Assembly: GCF_024054175.1 (NCBI RefSeq)
Contig: NZ_JAMXLA010000001.1
Location: 617,341 to 681,340, forward strand
Direction: 5' to 3'
From: Flavobacterium sp. NRK1
GTDB lineage: Bacteria; Bacteroidota; Bacteroidia; Flavobacteriales; Flavobacteriaceae
DNA: 64,000 nt
Every line of letters starts with the position of its first letter. Within the stretch, counting starts at the first letter, position 1. The translations under genes and the position numbers were made by a program. The notes beneath the pieces were generated by a model, which was not told the origin of the DNA, did no database searches, and saw only the letters and a list, made by a program, of their open reading frames with translations. This document shows, one piece after another, positions 53,772-62,202 of this stretch.

Positions 53772-53779
53772 TACCTTTG
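53772..53779 (+). promoter_or_regulatory. -7 box of the O-methyltransferase gene
   Basis: TACCTTTG fits TAnnTTTG, 15 nt before the ATG at 53795. An in-frame TTG at 53777 lies inside this box and is therefore not the start. Confidence 0.55.
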
Positions 53780-53794
53780 TTTAAAAATACTACT

Positions 53795-54436
53795 ATGCAT
53801 TTTATATCTGAAGAACTTGAGGAGTATGCTGCTTTTCACAGCGAAAACGAACCTGAATTATTAGCTGCACTTAATAAAGAAACCCACCAGAAAATACTGC
53901 AGCCGCGTATGCTGAGCGGGCATTTTCAGGGAAGGGTACTTAGTATGATATCAAAATTAGTTAATCCGATGCATATACTGGAAATAGGTACATATACAGG
54001 CTATGCAACACTCTGCCTTGCCGAAGGTTTACAGCAAGGGGGAACATTAGATACGATGGATATTAATGAAGAACTATATGATTTTCAGCGAAAGTATTTT
54101 GATCTTTCTGAATGGAAAGATCAAATAACCCAGCATTTAGGCAATGCGCTTGATATTATACCTACACTCAATAAAAAATTTGACCTGGTTTTTATTGATG
54201 ATGATAAAGAAAATTATATAAATTATTTTAATATGATAGTCCCACTTATGAATAAAGGGGGGATTATTCTTTCAGATAATGTTTTATGGAGCGGAAAAGT
54301 TTTAGAACTAGTAAAATCTAATGATAAAAGCACCAGAATACTTTTAGAATACAACAAGCTTTTAAAAGAAGACACAAGGGTAGAAACTGTATTACTCCCC
54401 ATTCGTGACGGCCTCACTGTTAGTAGGGTTATCTAA
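53795..54436 (+). CDS. Class I SAM O-methyltransferase (CCoAOMT-like)
   Basis: A 213-aa member of methyltransferase family 3. Motif I ILEIGTYTGYATLCLAEGL, DTMDINEELYDFQRKYF, LVFIDDDKENYINYF and GGIILSDNVLWSG match catechol/caffeoyl-CoA O-methyltransferase-like bacterial enzymes acting on small hydroxylated molecules. Substrate unknown. Its last 45 nt overlap the end of the convergent PAP2 gene. Confidence 0.9.
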   Translation: MHFISEELEEYAAFHSENEPELLAALNKETHQKILQPRMLSGHFQGRVLSMISKLVNPMHILEIGTYTGYATLCLAEGLQQGGTLDTMDINEELYDFQRKYFDLSEWKDQITQHLGNALDIIPTLNKKFDLVFIDDDKENYINYFNMIVPLMNKGGIILSDNVLWSGKVLELVKSNDKSTRILLEYNKLLKEDTRVETVLLPIRDGLTVSRVI

Positions 54437-55009
54437 ATTTTCCTTTTGTTTAGGGAAAAACCTGTTTCTTAAATAAACATACAGCCTAAGTACCAGCCAA
54501 CCTGTAAACAAACCCCAGGCATAACCAAGAAGTATATCTCCCGGATAGTGCAGGCCTAAGTAAATACGACTGTAAGCGAATATAAGGGGCCATAAGAAAA
54601 AGAATCCCATATATTTAAGATATGGCCTCAGCACCTTATATAAAAAGAAAGCTACAGCCATAGAGTTTGAAGCGTGGCCGGAAATAAAACTAAAAGACCT
54701 GCGGTGTTGTATAGCTCTTATAATACCTGCAATTTCGGGATTATTGCCCGGACGCAGTCTTTGAAAGCTATTTTTAAAAAGGTTAGTAGTCTGGTCTGTG
54801 AGTGCTAAAAGAACAGCCACCATACCAACAACAAGCAATGCATGCCGCCAGCCCAGCCTTTTAAAAGTTAAATAAGCAATAAGGGCAAAAACAGGAATCC
54901 AGCTGGTTTGCCTGGTAATAATTTCCCAAAGAGGATCAAAAAATTCGGAACCCAGGGAATTAAGATATACAAACACATCCCTGTCAAGATCCATTAGGCT
55001 TTTAAGCAT
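54392..55009 (-). CDS. PAP2-family membrane phosphatase
   Basis: A 205-aa protein with five to six helices and PAP2 motifs: a degenerate first motif FKNSFQRLRPGNNP, FISGHASNSMAVAFF and YSRIYLGLHYPGDILLGYAWG. It may act as an undecaprenyl-pyrophosphate or lipid phosphatase. Located 1 nt after tatA, so probably co-transcribed with it; convergent overlap with the methyltransferase. Confidence 0.88.
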   Translation of the reverse strand: MLKSLMDLDRDVFVYLNSLGSEFFDPLWEIITRQTSWIPVFALIAYLTFKRLGWRHALLVVGMVAVLLALTDQTTNLFKNSFQRLRPGNNPEIAGIIRAIQHRRSFSFISGHASNSMAVAFFLYKVLRPYLKYMGFFFLWPLIFAYSRIYLGLHYPGDILLGYAWGLFTGWLVLRLYVYLRNRFFPKQKENLDNPTNSEAVTNGE

Positions 55010-55010
55010 A

Positions 55011-55310
55011 TTATTTGATACGTTTTATAGGCCCGGACATATCTTCAATATCCTCTTTCACCTTATTTATTTCACCTGTGATATTCTTATTTATATTATC
55101 TGTCCCATTTCCAATTTCATTAAACGACTTCTTTATGCCATCTATATCGGCACTTTTATGAATTTCACTTTTAATGTCGTTTGTTGCATTCTTAAGCTGC
55201 TGCATTCCTTTACCCAGCCCGCGGGCAATTTCAGGAATCTTGTCAGATCCGAATAACATTAGGACAACCAGTATAATGAAGAAAAATTCTCCTCCTCCTA
55301 TTCCAAACAT
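55011..55310 (-). CDS. tatA: Twin-arginine translocase subunit TatA
   Basis: A 99-aa protein: short N-terminal hydrophobic helix (FFFIILVVLMLFG), the TatA hinge and amphipathic helix (GSDKIPEIARGLGKGMQQLKNA), and a charged tail. No tatB or tatC adjacent; in Bacteroidetes they are usually separate. Transcribed leftward with the PAP2 gene from a -7 box at 55331-55338 (TACATTTG). Confidence 0.92.
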   Translation of the reverse strand: MFGIGGGEFFFIILVVLMLFGSDKIPEIARGLGKGMQQLKNATNDIKSEIHKSADIDGIKKSFNEIGNGTDNINKNITGEINKVKEDIEDMSGPIKRIK

Positions 55311-55330
55311 AACTTCAAAATTTTAATATA

Positions 55331-55338
55331 CAAATGTA
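55331..55338 (-). promoter_or_regulatory. -7 box of tatA
   Basis: TACATTTG (minus strand) fits TAnnTTTG, 20 nt before the ATG. Confidence 0.45.
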
Positions 55339-55432
55339 ATTATAAATACGTTTTTAATCAGTGAGTGGTTGTAGATTTCTTGCATTTAAATTTAATTTAA
55401 CTAATTCTTAATTTTTTAAAAGAATTACGTGG

Positions 55433-57694
55433 CTATTTTGATCTTTTTTCGAGCTCATCAAATTTAGAATTACCCTCCTGCTTTGGCCAGCTGTTATTGT
55501 CTGTATCTATATCAGCAGTCATCAGTTTCGGATCTACTACAATCTTCTTAACTTTCTTATCTACTGCAAAAACGCGGGATGCTGTTTCATTATTTTTTCT
55601 CCATATCTGTACCGGAAAAGTATATGTTTCAGCAGTACCATCTTCAAACGTAAGCTCAGCAATTATTGGCATAAGCATATCGCCCGGTTTATTAAAAGTT
55701 ACCTCATAAAAATATTGAGGAGTTTTTAATTTTGCTCTCTCAGCCGCTGTTAATTTTTCATTAAGATAATCATCCAAAAGCTTAATGTCTTTTATATCCA
55801 ATGCTTTTTTGTCACGCGCCTTCATATCGGCATCATCTGCAACCATATATATAAACGGGCCTTCCTCCTGTCCAAACCTGCCTTTTCTTATTTTTACATC
55901 TTTAGCACTTTCCGGCTGTTTTTCGGTAACATAGTATTCTTTCACATCCTGAATTCCTATATCAACATAATCTGTTGTGTAAAACCAGCCTCTCCAAAAC
56001 CAGTCAAGATCTACTGCTGAGGCATCTTCCATAGTCCTGAAAAAATCTTCCGGCGTAGGATGTTTAAATTTCCATCGGTTGGCATACGTTTTAAAAGCAT
56101 GATCAAACAATTCCCTGCCCATTATTACTTCCCTCAGTATATTTAACCCTGTAGAAGGCTTAGCATAGGCATTTGAACCAAATTGATGAATAGATTCTGA
56201 GTTGGTCATTATAGGCTCAAGAAATTTCTGGTCACCACTCATATAAGGAACAATTTTAGCAGCAGGGCCACGTGCCGATGGATATTCTGAAGAATATTCC
56301 TGCTCGGTTAAATACTGCAAAAATGTATTAAGTCCTTCATCCATCCATGTCCACTGCCTTTCATCAGAATTCACGATCATTGGGAAAAAGTTATGTCCTA
56401 CTTCGTGAATAATAACACTCATATTACCCCATTTAATTCTGTCGCTCACAAACCCTTTCTCATCGGGGCGGCCATAGTTCCAGCATATCATAGGATATTC
56501 CATGCCCTGATCTTCTGCTGATACCGATATTGCTTTAGGATAAGGGTAATCAAAAGTATACTTAGAATAGGTTTTTAGAGTATGAGCAACCGTTCTGGTA
56601 GAAGTTTCACCCCATAAAGGATTCGCTTCTTTAGGATATAAGGAGATAGCCATTACTGTTTTTTCCGACAACTTAACTGCCATAGCATCATAAATGAATT
56701 TTCTTGATGTTGAAAAAGCAAAATCTCTTACATTTTTAGCATTAAATTTCCATGTTTTCTTTTGGTTAGAAAAACCTTTCTCTGCCTTTTCAGCTTCAGC
56801 CTGGGTAACAATAACAACGGGTCTATCATATGATCTTGTAGCCTGTTCATACCTTTTTAACTGTTCTGAAGTAAGTACCTCAGCCCTGTTGATAAGATCC
56901 CCGGTACCGTCCATAATGTGATCTGCCGGAACGGTAATATTAACCTCAAAGTTACCGAAAGGCAAGGCAAACTCACCTGCTCCCCAAAACTGCATGTTCT
57001 GCCAGCCTTCTACATCATTATAAACCGCCATACGGGGGTAAAACTGCGCTATAACATACAGGTTGTTATTATCTTTATCAAAATGCTCATAACCAGAACG
57101 CCCTCCTATTTCGCGATAATTATTTATAGTGTACCACCATTTAATGGAAAAAGAGATTTCCGCTCCTGATTTTAAAGGGGTTGGTAAATCAATCCGCATC
57201 ATGGTTTGATTAATAATATAATTGAGAGGTTTGCCCTGAGCATCATGAACATAATCTATATTAAAACCACCCGGAAAACCATCTTCCAGATAATTTCTTG
57301 AAAAAGCAGCCGGTTTATATGCCGGGTCCATCTTTTGACTATCAATTAATTTAGATTTTGAATCTTTAGCCTTTTGGTTCTGATCCAGCTGTACCCATAA
57401 ATACTCTAATGCCTCCGGCGAATTATTATGATAGGTTATTGTTTCTTTACCCGTAAGCCTGGTATTTTTATCGTCAAGCTCAATATCCATTTTATAATCT
57501 GCCTGCTGCTGATAATAGGCTGGTCCGGGCGCTCCCGATGCTGTGCGGAACATATTAGGCGTTGCAAGCAAATCATACATCTGACTAAACTTATTATTGT
57601 CTTTGTGCCCCGCTTCGTGTTTTTGTACGGGCTGCTCCTGAGCTGCAAGCTGTAGCGACACTAACAGCGATAATGCATATAATGTATTCTTCAT
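55433..57694 (-). CDS. M1-family metallopeptidase
   Basis: A 753-aa exported zinc peptidase. Signal peptide MKNTLYALSLLVSLQLAAQ; N-terminal beta domain; catalytic HExxH at 430-434 (IHEVGHNFFP) with the third ligand Glu453 (WTWMDEGLNTF) 18 residues on; no clear GAMEN but EDQGMEYPM (about 394-402) in its place. It would trim peptides in the periplasm. Follows the DUF6702 gene by 9 nt, so they form a unit. Confidence 0.92.
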   Translation of the reverse strand: MKNTLYALSLLVSLQLAAQEQPVQKHEAGHKDNNKFSQMYDLLATPNMFRTASGAPGPAYYQQQADYKMDIELDDKNTRLTGKETITYHNNSPEALEYLWVQLDQNQKAKDSKSKLIDSQKMDPAYKPAAFSRNYLEDGFPGGFNIDYVHDAQGKPLNYIINQTMMRIDLPTPLKSGAEISFSIKWWYTINNYREIGGRSGYEHFDKDNNNLYVIAQFYPRMAVYNDVEGWQNMQFWGAGEFALPFGNFEVNITVPADHIMDGTGDLINRAEVLTSEQLKRYEQATRSYDRPVVIVTQAEAEKAEKGFSNQKKTWKFNAKNVRDFAFSTSRKFIYDAMAVKLSEKTVMAISLYPKEANPLWGETSTRTVAHTLKTYSKYTFDYPYPKAISVSAEDQGMEYPMICWNYGRPDEKGFVSDRIKWGNMSVIIHEVGHNFFPMIVNSDERQWTWMDEGLNTFLQYLTEQEYSSEYPSARGPAAKIVPYMSGDQKFLEPIMTNSESIHQFGSNAYAKPSTGLNILREVIMGRELFDHAFKTYANRWKFKHPTPEDFFRTMEDASAVDLDWFWRGWFYTTDYVDIGIQDVKEYYVTEKQPESAKDVKIRKGRFGQEEGPFIYMVADDADMKARDKKALDIKDIKLLDDYLNEKLTAAERAKLKTPQYFYEVTFNKPGDMLMPIIAELTFEDGTAETYTFPVQIWRKNNETASRVFAVDKKVKKIVVDPKLMTADIDTDNNSWPKQEGNSKFDELEKRSK

Positions 57695-57703
57695 AATCGT
57701 ATT

Positions 57704-58207
57704 TTAAAATTCCAGCAAACCTTCTGTTTCACCATTGGTAAGCAAAAGGCTCTTTTTGTTACCTTTTATATTAACATGAATTATATTTTGCTGGTCATCA
57801 AACATTTCTAACAGGGTTGTATTACCCACCCAAATTGTTTTCACACCACTTTCGGCAGGCAGGGTATAATAGCATATAAGGATATCATCCTCTGCTTCTT
57901 TACCTAAAAATTTTATGGGTTTTTCTTTGCCGTTTACTTTAATATGTATTTTTCCGGCAAAGTATTTCTTTAAATATTCACTGGCATCTGCAACTTCTGC
58001 AGAAGTACCCAGATAAAAGTGCTTTTTGTATTTTTTTACAAAAGCAGCCTCAAGATCATCTATAAAAATACGGGAAGTGATTTGTATTTCCTTTTTGGAA
58101 GAAACATAATTAAACTGAAATACTGCCACATAATATTTATGCCATGCCATAGCCATAAGCATAAAAACAACTATACTAAGCGACAAATATTTGATTTTTT
58201 TAATCAT
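57704..58207 (-). CDS. DUF6702-type protein
   Basis: A 167-aa protein: N-terminal helix/signal (about residues 5-22, LSLSIVVFMLMAMAWHKYYV), then a mostly beta domain with YVSSKKEIQITSRIFIDDLEAAF and VNGKEKPIKFLGKE. Bacteroidetes proteins of this type are found upstream of M1 peptidases, as here; the function is unknown. Preceded by a possible -7 box (TACATTTG, 58213-58220). Confidence 0.75.
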   Translation of the reverse strand: MIKKIKYLSLSIVVFMLMAMAWHKYYVAVFQFNYVSSKKEIQITSRIFIDDLEAAFVKKYKKHFYLGTSAEVADASEYLKKYFAGKIHIKVNGKEKPIKFLGKEAEDDILICYYTLPAESGVKTIWVGNTTLLEMFDDQQNIIHVNIKGNKKSLLLTNGETEGLLEF

Positions 58208-58212
58208 CGCCC

Positions 58213-58220
58213 CAAATGTA
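58213..58220 (-). promoter_or_regulatory. Possible -7 box of the DUF6702-peptidase unit
   Basis: TACATTTG (minus strand) fits TAnnTTTG, 5 nt before the ATG at 58207, giving at most a minimal leader. Confidence 0.35.
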
Positions 58221-58234
58221 ATAAACTTAACTGT

Positions 58235-59026
58235 TTATTTACTCCTTTTTAAATATTCCTTGCTTTTTACTACAAGATAATCAGTCAGTTCAAACTCATT
58301 TTTAGGATCAAGCAATTCAGCAGTTTCTTTTCCGTTATCACAAAATGCAAGAAACAAACCTATTTGGTCATGCGGAATATTTAATGTCTGGGTAAAAAAA
58401 TGATGGGTAAAACGCTCTTTTACAGCATCAGAAAATGTTTTGCTATCTGTAGTTCCATATATTTCTCCTTTGTCTTTTTTAGTCGGTTTCTTTTTAAAAA
58501 ACATCCGGTAGACTTTTATAAAATCTACACCTTTCAAACTACTTTCTGTAGCAGGAAGGGCGCCGTTTACCGGTTGTTGAGAAACAGGAAATTTTTCGAG
58601 TTTCATAGCAGTTTCATGGTCAAGTCCCGAATTTAATGACAGTGTTTTAGTGTTCTTGCTATCCTGATCTAACTGACCGCTGAGCGAATTGGCTTTTATA
58701 ACAACCTCATCAAGCATTTTTACATCAACATCAAGCTTAATAATAAGCTGGCTTTCCAAAAAATCAGCCTCATTTAATACTAAACGCGCTGCCCGAAATG
58801 ATATGCCCGAAAAAAACAGAGTATCTGTAGCTCTTGCATAAATGGTAAACCGGCCATTTTCATCTGTAACCGCACCTATTTTAGAATTTATATTTAATAC
58901 GGAAAGATTTTCAACAGCTAATGAGTCGGCTATTACTTTTCCATGTAATATAGTTCTGGGAGCTTTTTGTGCTGTTGCAAATAAAGGCAGCAGCAATAAC
59001 AGTGCGTAAAATAATTTAGTTTTCAT
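58235..59026 (-). CDS. Exported carboxypeptidase-regulatory-like domain protein
   Basis: A 263-aa protein. Signal peptide MKTKLFYALLLLLPLFATAQ; a CarboxypepD_reg-like beta-sandwich (about 23-113: LHGKVIADSLAVENLSVLN, GAVTDENGRFTIYA, LDEVVIKA) of the kind found at the N-terminus of TonB-dependent receptors; then a helical C-terminal region. Similar in plan to the two paralogues upstream but clearly diverged. No receptor barrel is attached. Role unknown. Confidence 0.78.
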   Translation of the reverse strand: MKTKLFYALLLLLPLFATAQKAPRTILHGKVIADSLAVENLSVLNINSKIGAVTDENGRFTIYARATDTLFFSGISFRAARLVLNEADFLESQLIIKLDVDVKMLDEVVIKANSLSGQLDQDSKNTKTLSLNSGLDHETAMKLEKFPVSQQPVNGALPATESSLKGVDFIKVYRMFFKKKPTKKDKGEIYGTTDSKTFSDAVKERFTHHFFTQTLNIPHDQIGLFLAFCDNGKETAELLDPKNEFELTDYLVVKSKEYLKRSK

Positions 59027-59149
59027 GGGCTTGGATTTGGTTTGTAAAACTGCGTATTTTATTTTAAGTTATAATTCTGTTTCAATTTTAGGATCAGGTA
59101 AATAACGCTTTGCATTGTTATTACAAATTAACATATTATATAGAGCAGC

Positions 59150-59881
59150 TTATTTTTCATCTTTAAGCTTAAGATATTCTTTTGCAAGATTCATCATCAA
59201 AAAATCTATATATTGTTTATTGTCTTTCTTAATTGCATCTTTAAACGACTCATCCTCCACCAGATAAAAAATAAAGCCATCTACATATTCTTTTGGAATT
59301 CCGTACTGGCTGGTTATTTCATCTTCATTATATATACCTCTTATATTATCTGCAATAGTTTCTTTCTTTTCAGTTTCATATGCCCTTCTTAACATTTTTG
59401 TACGCCCTGAAATAGCATTGATAATTGGATCAAGTCCTATTACTGTACCAACACTAAAAGCTCCCGCCGTATAAAGCCTGCGCTCTGCCACGGTACGCTG
59501 TAACAGTCCCTTAGGTACCAGCCCTAATGTTTCCGCATCTATTTTCCCGTATTTATCTATAACTACCTCGTCAAGTTCGTAGGCATTATAATTAACACTT
59601 ATCACATAGGGTTGTTCCTTAAAAGAATCCGGCAGTAATTTAAATTCACGTACTATAATCTTAGCATTATAAACAACCAGCTTATCACCAGGATTTGCCT
59701 CAATAGTAAAAAAACCTTTATAATCTGTTTTAACCTCTAAACCTGTTGTTTTGTTTATTACATAAACATTAGGCACTCCTGTAACATCAGAAACCACTTT
59801 GCCCTCAAGTATTTTTTTTTCCTGACAGAGAGCAGTTAACGTTACAAACAGCATTACTATATATAGCAGCTTATTTTTCAT
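59150..59881 (-). CDS. Exported carboxypeptidase-regulatory-like protein, tandem paralogue B
   Basis: A 243-aa protein with a signal peptide (MKNKLLYIVMLFVTLTALC), a CarboxypepD_reg-like domain (about 24-107) ending in YELDEVVI, and a C-terminal part with LGLVPKGLLQRTVAERRLYTA, NAISGRTKMLRRAYETEKKE and a helical FYLVEDESFKDAI. The start is the ATG at 59881; it overlaps the end of paralogue A by 11 nt, so translation is probably coupled. A Cys at the end of the signal could be a lipobox, but the preceding residues (TALC) are a fair match only. Confidence 0.78.
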   Translation of the reverse strand: MKNKLLYIVMLFVTLTALCQEKKILEGKVVSDVTGVPNVYVINKTTGLEVKTDYKGFFTIEANPGDKLVVYNAKIIVREFKLLPDSFKEQPYVISVNYNAYELDEVVIDKYGKIDAETLGLVPKGLLQRTVAERRLYTAGAFSVGTVIGLDPIINAISGRTKMLRRAYETEKKETIADNIRGIYNEDEITSQYGIPKEYVDGFIFYLVEDESFKDAIKKDNKQYIDFLMMNLAKEYLKLKDEK

Positions 59882-60584
59882 TTTTAATAAGTTCAAGATA
59901 CTTGTTTGAAAGTCCACTCATAAGAAATCTTGACATAGTATAATTCTTGCTTTTTAGTGCCCTTGCAAAATTGGCATCTTCAACAAGATAAAACACAAAA
60001 CCTTTTAAGTATTCTTTTGGTATATGAAACTTTGTTATCAGTTCTTCTTCAGTATAAATATAATTAATCTTCTCCATTAACGCTTCCTTTTTAGCAGTTT
60101 CATTAGCTTTTTTTAGCATTTTGGTGCGTCCGGATATAGCATTAAATATACCATCTACACCATTAGTAGCAGTATAAACCCTTCGTTCACCGGGGGTGTA
60201 TTGTTTCTGCCCTATCGGAACAAGGCCAAGCGACTCTGCATTAATATAACTGTAGTCTATAATAACAAGCTCATCAAGTTCATGCACATATTTATCTACC
60301 GGAACAATAAGCAATTCAGATTTTACATCGGCTTCTTCAAGCACTATGTTTTTTGCTATAATATTAACTGCAGAAAATATAATTGTATCATTAATTTTGG
60401 CGGAAATAGTAAAATATCCGCCCCGTGTAGTGGTAACAGTAGCCTCGGTAGCTTTATTAATTACATAAATGCCTTCCAGATCATCTAAATCGCATTTTAA
60501 TTTACCTTTTAGGGGAAGCCTCTCCTGAGCTGTAAGCATTGAAGTACTGGTGATAAGGGAAACCAGAAAAAATAAATTTTTCAA
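59871..60584 (-). CDS. Exported carboxypeptidase-regulatory-like protein, tandem paralogue A
   Basis: A 237-aa paralogue of the next gene: signal peptide (MKNLFFLVSLITSTSMLTAQ), regulatory-like beta domain (LEGIYVINKATEATVTTTRG), HELDELVII, then LGLVPIGQKQYTPGERRVYTA, NAISGRTKMLKKANETAKKE and FYLVEDANFARAL. I choose the TTG at 60582-60584 as start because it gives a clean signal peptide; the frame continues to 60632 with no ATG that fits better. First gene of the leftward cluster that continues to the metallopeptidase. Confidence 0.75.
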   Translation of the reverse strand: MKNLFFLVSLITSTSMLTAQERLPLKGKLKCDLDDLEGIYVINKATEATVTTTRGGYFTISAKINDTIIFSAVNIIAKNIVLEEADVKSELLIVPVDKYVHELDELVIIDYSYINAESLGLVPIGQKQYTPGERRVYTATNGVDGIFNAISGRTKMLKKANETAKKEALMEKINYIYTEEELITKFHIPKEYLKGFVFYLVEDANFARALKSKNYTMSRFLMSGLSNKYLELIKNEK

Positions 60585-60700
60585 GTAAATAAGTTTAGGT
60601 GATTGATGATTTAAAAAGATAGAGCTGCGCATTACTCAAAAACATATCATCAAGCACATAAAAAACTTGTAACTTTACCTTTTCTTACATCCTATAACGA

Positions 60701-61408
60701 ATGAAAAAATTAATTATTGCAAGCACATCTACATTGCACGGAGGCGCTTATCTGGAATATTTACTACCAACTTTAAAAGAACATTTTAAAAATAGTAATT
60801 CTCTACTCTTTGTACCTTATGCACGGCCAGGCGGAATTAGCCATGATGAGTACACATTAAAAGTAGCAGAAACTTTTGCAGATATTAATATAACAGTAAA
60901 AGGGCTTCATGAATTTGACAATCCTGTAGATGCTGTTGATAACGCCGAAGCTATATTTGTTGGCGGCGGAAACACTTTTTTACTGGTAACACAACTCTAC
61001 CAGAATAATGTAATGTCTGCTATAAAAGAAGCCGTAAAAAAAGGCACTCCTTATTTAGGCAGCAGTGCAGGAAGCAATATCTGTGGACTTACTATGCAGA
61101 CAACTAATGATATGCCTATAATTTATCCTCCCAGTTTTAATACTCTGGGATTAATACCTTTTAATCTTAACCCTCATTACCTTGATCCGGTTGAAGGCTC
61201 TACACATATGGGCGAAACACGCGAAACACGCATTAATGAGTTCCATAAGATTAATCCTCAGCCAGTATTAGGGCTTCGCGAAGGAAGCTGGCTTGAAGTA
61301 AATGGCGAACAGATAATTTTAAAAGGCAATTTACAGGCAAGGCTTTTCAGGCAAAAGCATCAGCCGGAAGAAATAAAAACAGGATCAGACCTGTCCTGGC
61401 TTAAATAA
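60701..61408 (+). CDS. pepE: Dipeptidase E (Asp-specific, S51 family)
   Basis: A 235-aa cytoplasmic serine peptidase cleaving Asp-X dipeptides. Nucleophile Ser in YLGSSAGSNICG; IFVGGGNTF and NLNPHYLDPVEGSTHMGETR carry the remaining active-site region. Diverges from the paralogue cluster. A TAACTTTA at 60670-60677 is a possible -7 box. Confidence 0.93.
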   Translation: MKKLIIASTSTLHGGAYLEYLLPTLKEHFKNSNSLLFVPYARPGGISHDEYTLKVAETFADINITVKGLHEFDNPVDAVDNAEAIFVGGGNTFLLVTQLYQNNVMSAIKEAVKKGTPYLGSSAGSNICGLTMQTTNDMPIIYPPSFNTLGLIPFNLNPHYLDPVEGSTHMGETRETRINEFHKINPQPVLGLREGSWLEVNGEQIILKGNLQARLFRQKHQPEEIKTGSDLSWLK

Positions 61409-61409
61409 C

Positions 61410-61434
61410 AATATTCCCGCAATGCGGGAATATT
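61410..61434 (+). terminator. Terminator of pepE
   Basis: A 12-bp perfect inverted repeat (61410-61421 with 61423-61434), AATATTCCCGCA type, directly after the stop codon and followed by a short T-rich stretch. Confidence 0.75.
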
Positions 61435-61450
61435 CATTTTACAGCAATAA

Positions 61451-61478
61451 AAAAGCCCAAACAGTTGTTTGGGCTTTT
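61451..61478 (-). terminator. Terminator of tRNA-Gly
   Basis: A 13-bp stem (61451-61463 with 61466-61478) with a 2-nt loop, AAAAGCCCAAACA arm, followed leftward by a T run just after the tRNA. Confidence 0.85.
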
Positions 61479-61482
61479 GCAG

Positions 61483-61555
<73 letters not shown>

Positions 61556-61681
61556 ATTATTGTGGTGCAAATATAAGCACACTTTCCATATTCGCAAACT
61601 TTTCTTTGAAAAAAAATTGACGTTTTTAAACCAATAGCATTTAAAATATTTATTATTAATTTGTTACCTAAATAAAAAATA

Positions 61682-62119
61682 ATGTATTCTATTAAACAAA
61701 TATCCTCACAAGACAGTTTTGCAGTCAGGCTGCCTGTTTTACGGCCCGGAAAATCTATAGAATCGTGCATCTTTGAAGGAGATAATTTACCAACTACTGT
61801 TCATTTTGGAATTTTTGATAACGAAACGCTTGCAGGAATAGTTTCAGTTTTTAAAGCTTACACAACCCTGCTCTCCCATGAAAAACAGTTTCAGTTAAGA
61901 GGGATGGCTGTGTTAGACACCTATCAGAAAAAAGGACTGGGAGAAAAACTTATAAAAGCGGCGGAAGAGTATATCTTAAAAAATAACGGAGGGGCAATAT
62001 GGTTTAATGCCCGCGAAATTGCAGTAGGTTTTTATAATAAAATGGGATATGAGATAACAGGACAGCCATTTACAATAGAAGATATAGGCACCCATTATGT
62101 AATGTATAAAACAGTATAA
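61682..62119 (+). CDS. GNAT-family N-acetyltransferase
   Basis: A 145-aa single-domain acetyltransferase with the acetyl-CoA loop LRGMAVLDTYQKKGLGEKLIKAAEEYI and a late AVGFYNKMGYEITG segment. Substrate unknown. Preceded by tRNA-Gly on the opposite strand and followed by the L,D-transpeptidase gene. Confidence 0.88.
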   Translation: MYSIKQISSQDSFAVRLPVLRPGKSIESCIFEGDNLPTTVHFGIFDNETLAGIVSVFKAYTTLLSHEKQFQLRGMAVLDTYQKKGLGEKLIKAAEEYILKNNGGAIWFNAREIAVGFYNKMGYEITGQPFTIEDIGTHYVMYKTV

Positions 62120-62202
62120 TTATCTTTTAAAAATTAGCCTTTAATTAATAAAGCATCAGTATTTGTTTTTGTAACTTTAGTAAAAGCTAAATTCAAACGC
62201 AA

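Noticed and set aside
53777..53794. TTG start for the O-methyltransferase.
   Set aside because: The codon forms the end of the TACCTTTG box, so it would lie upstream of the transcript; the ATG at 53795 fits the family start.
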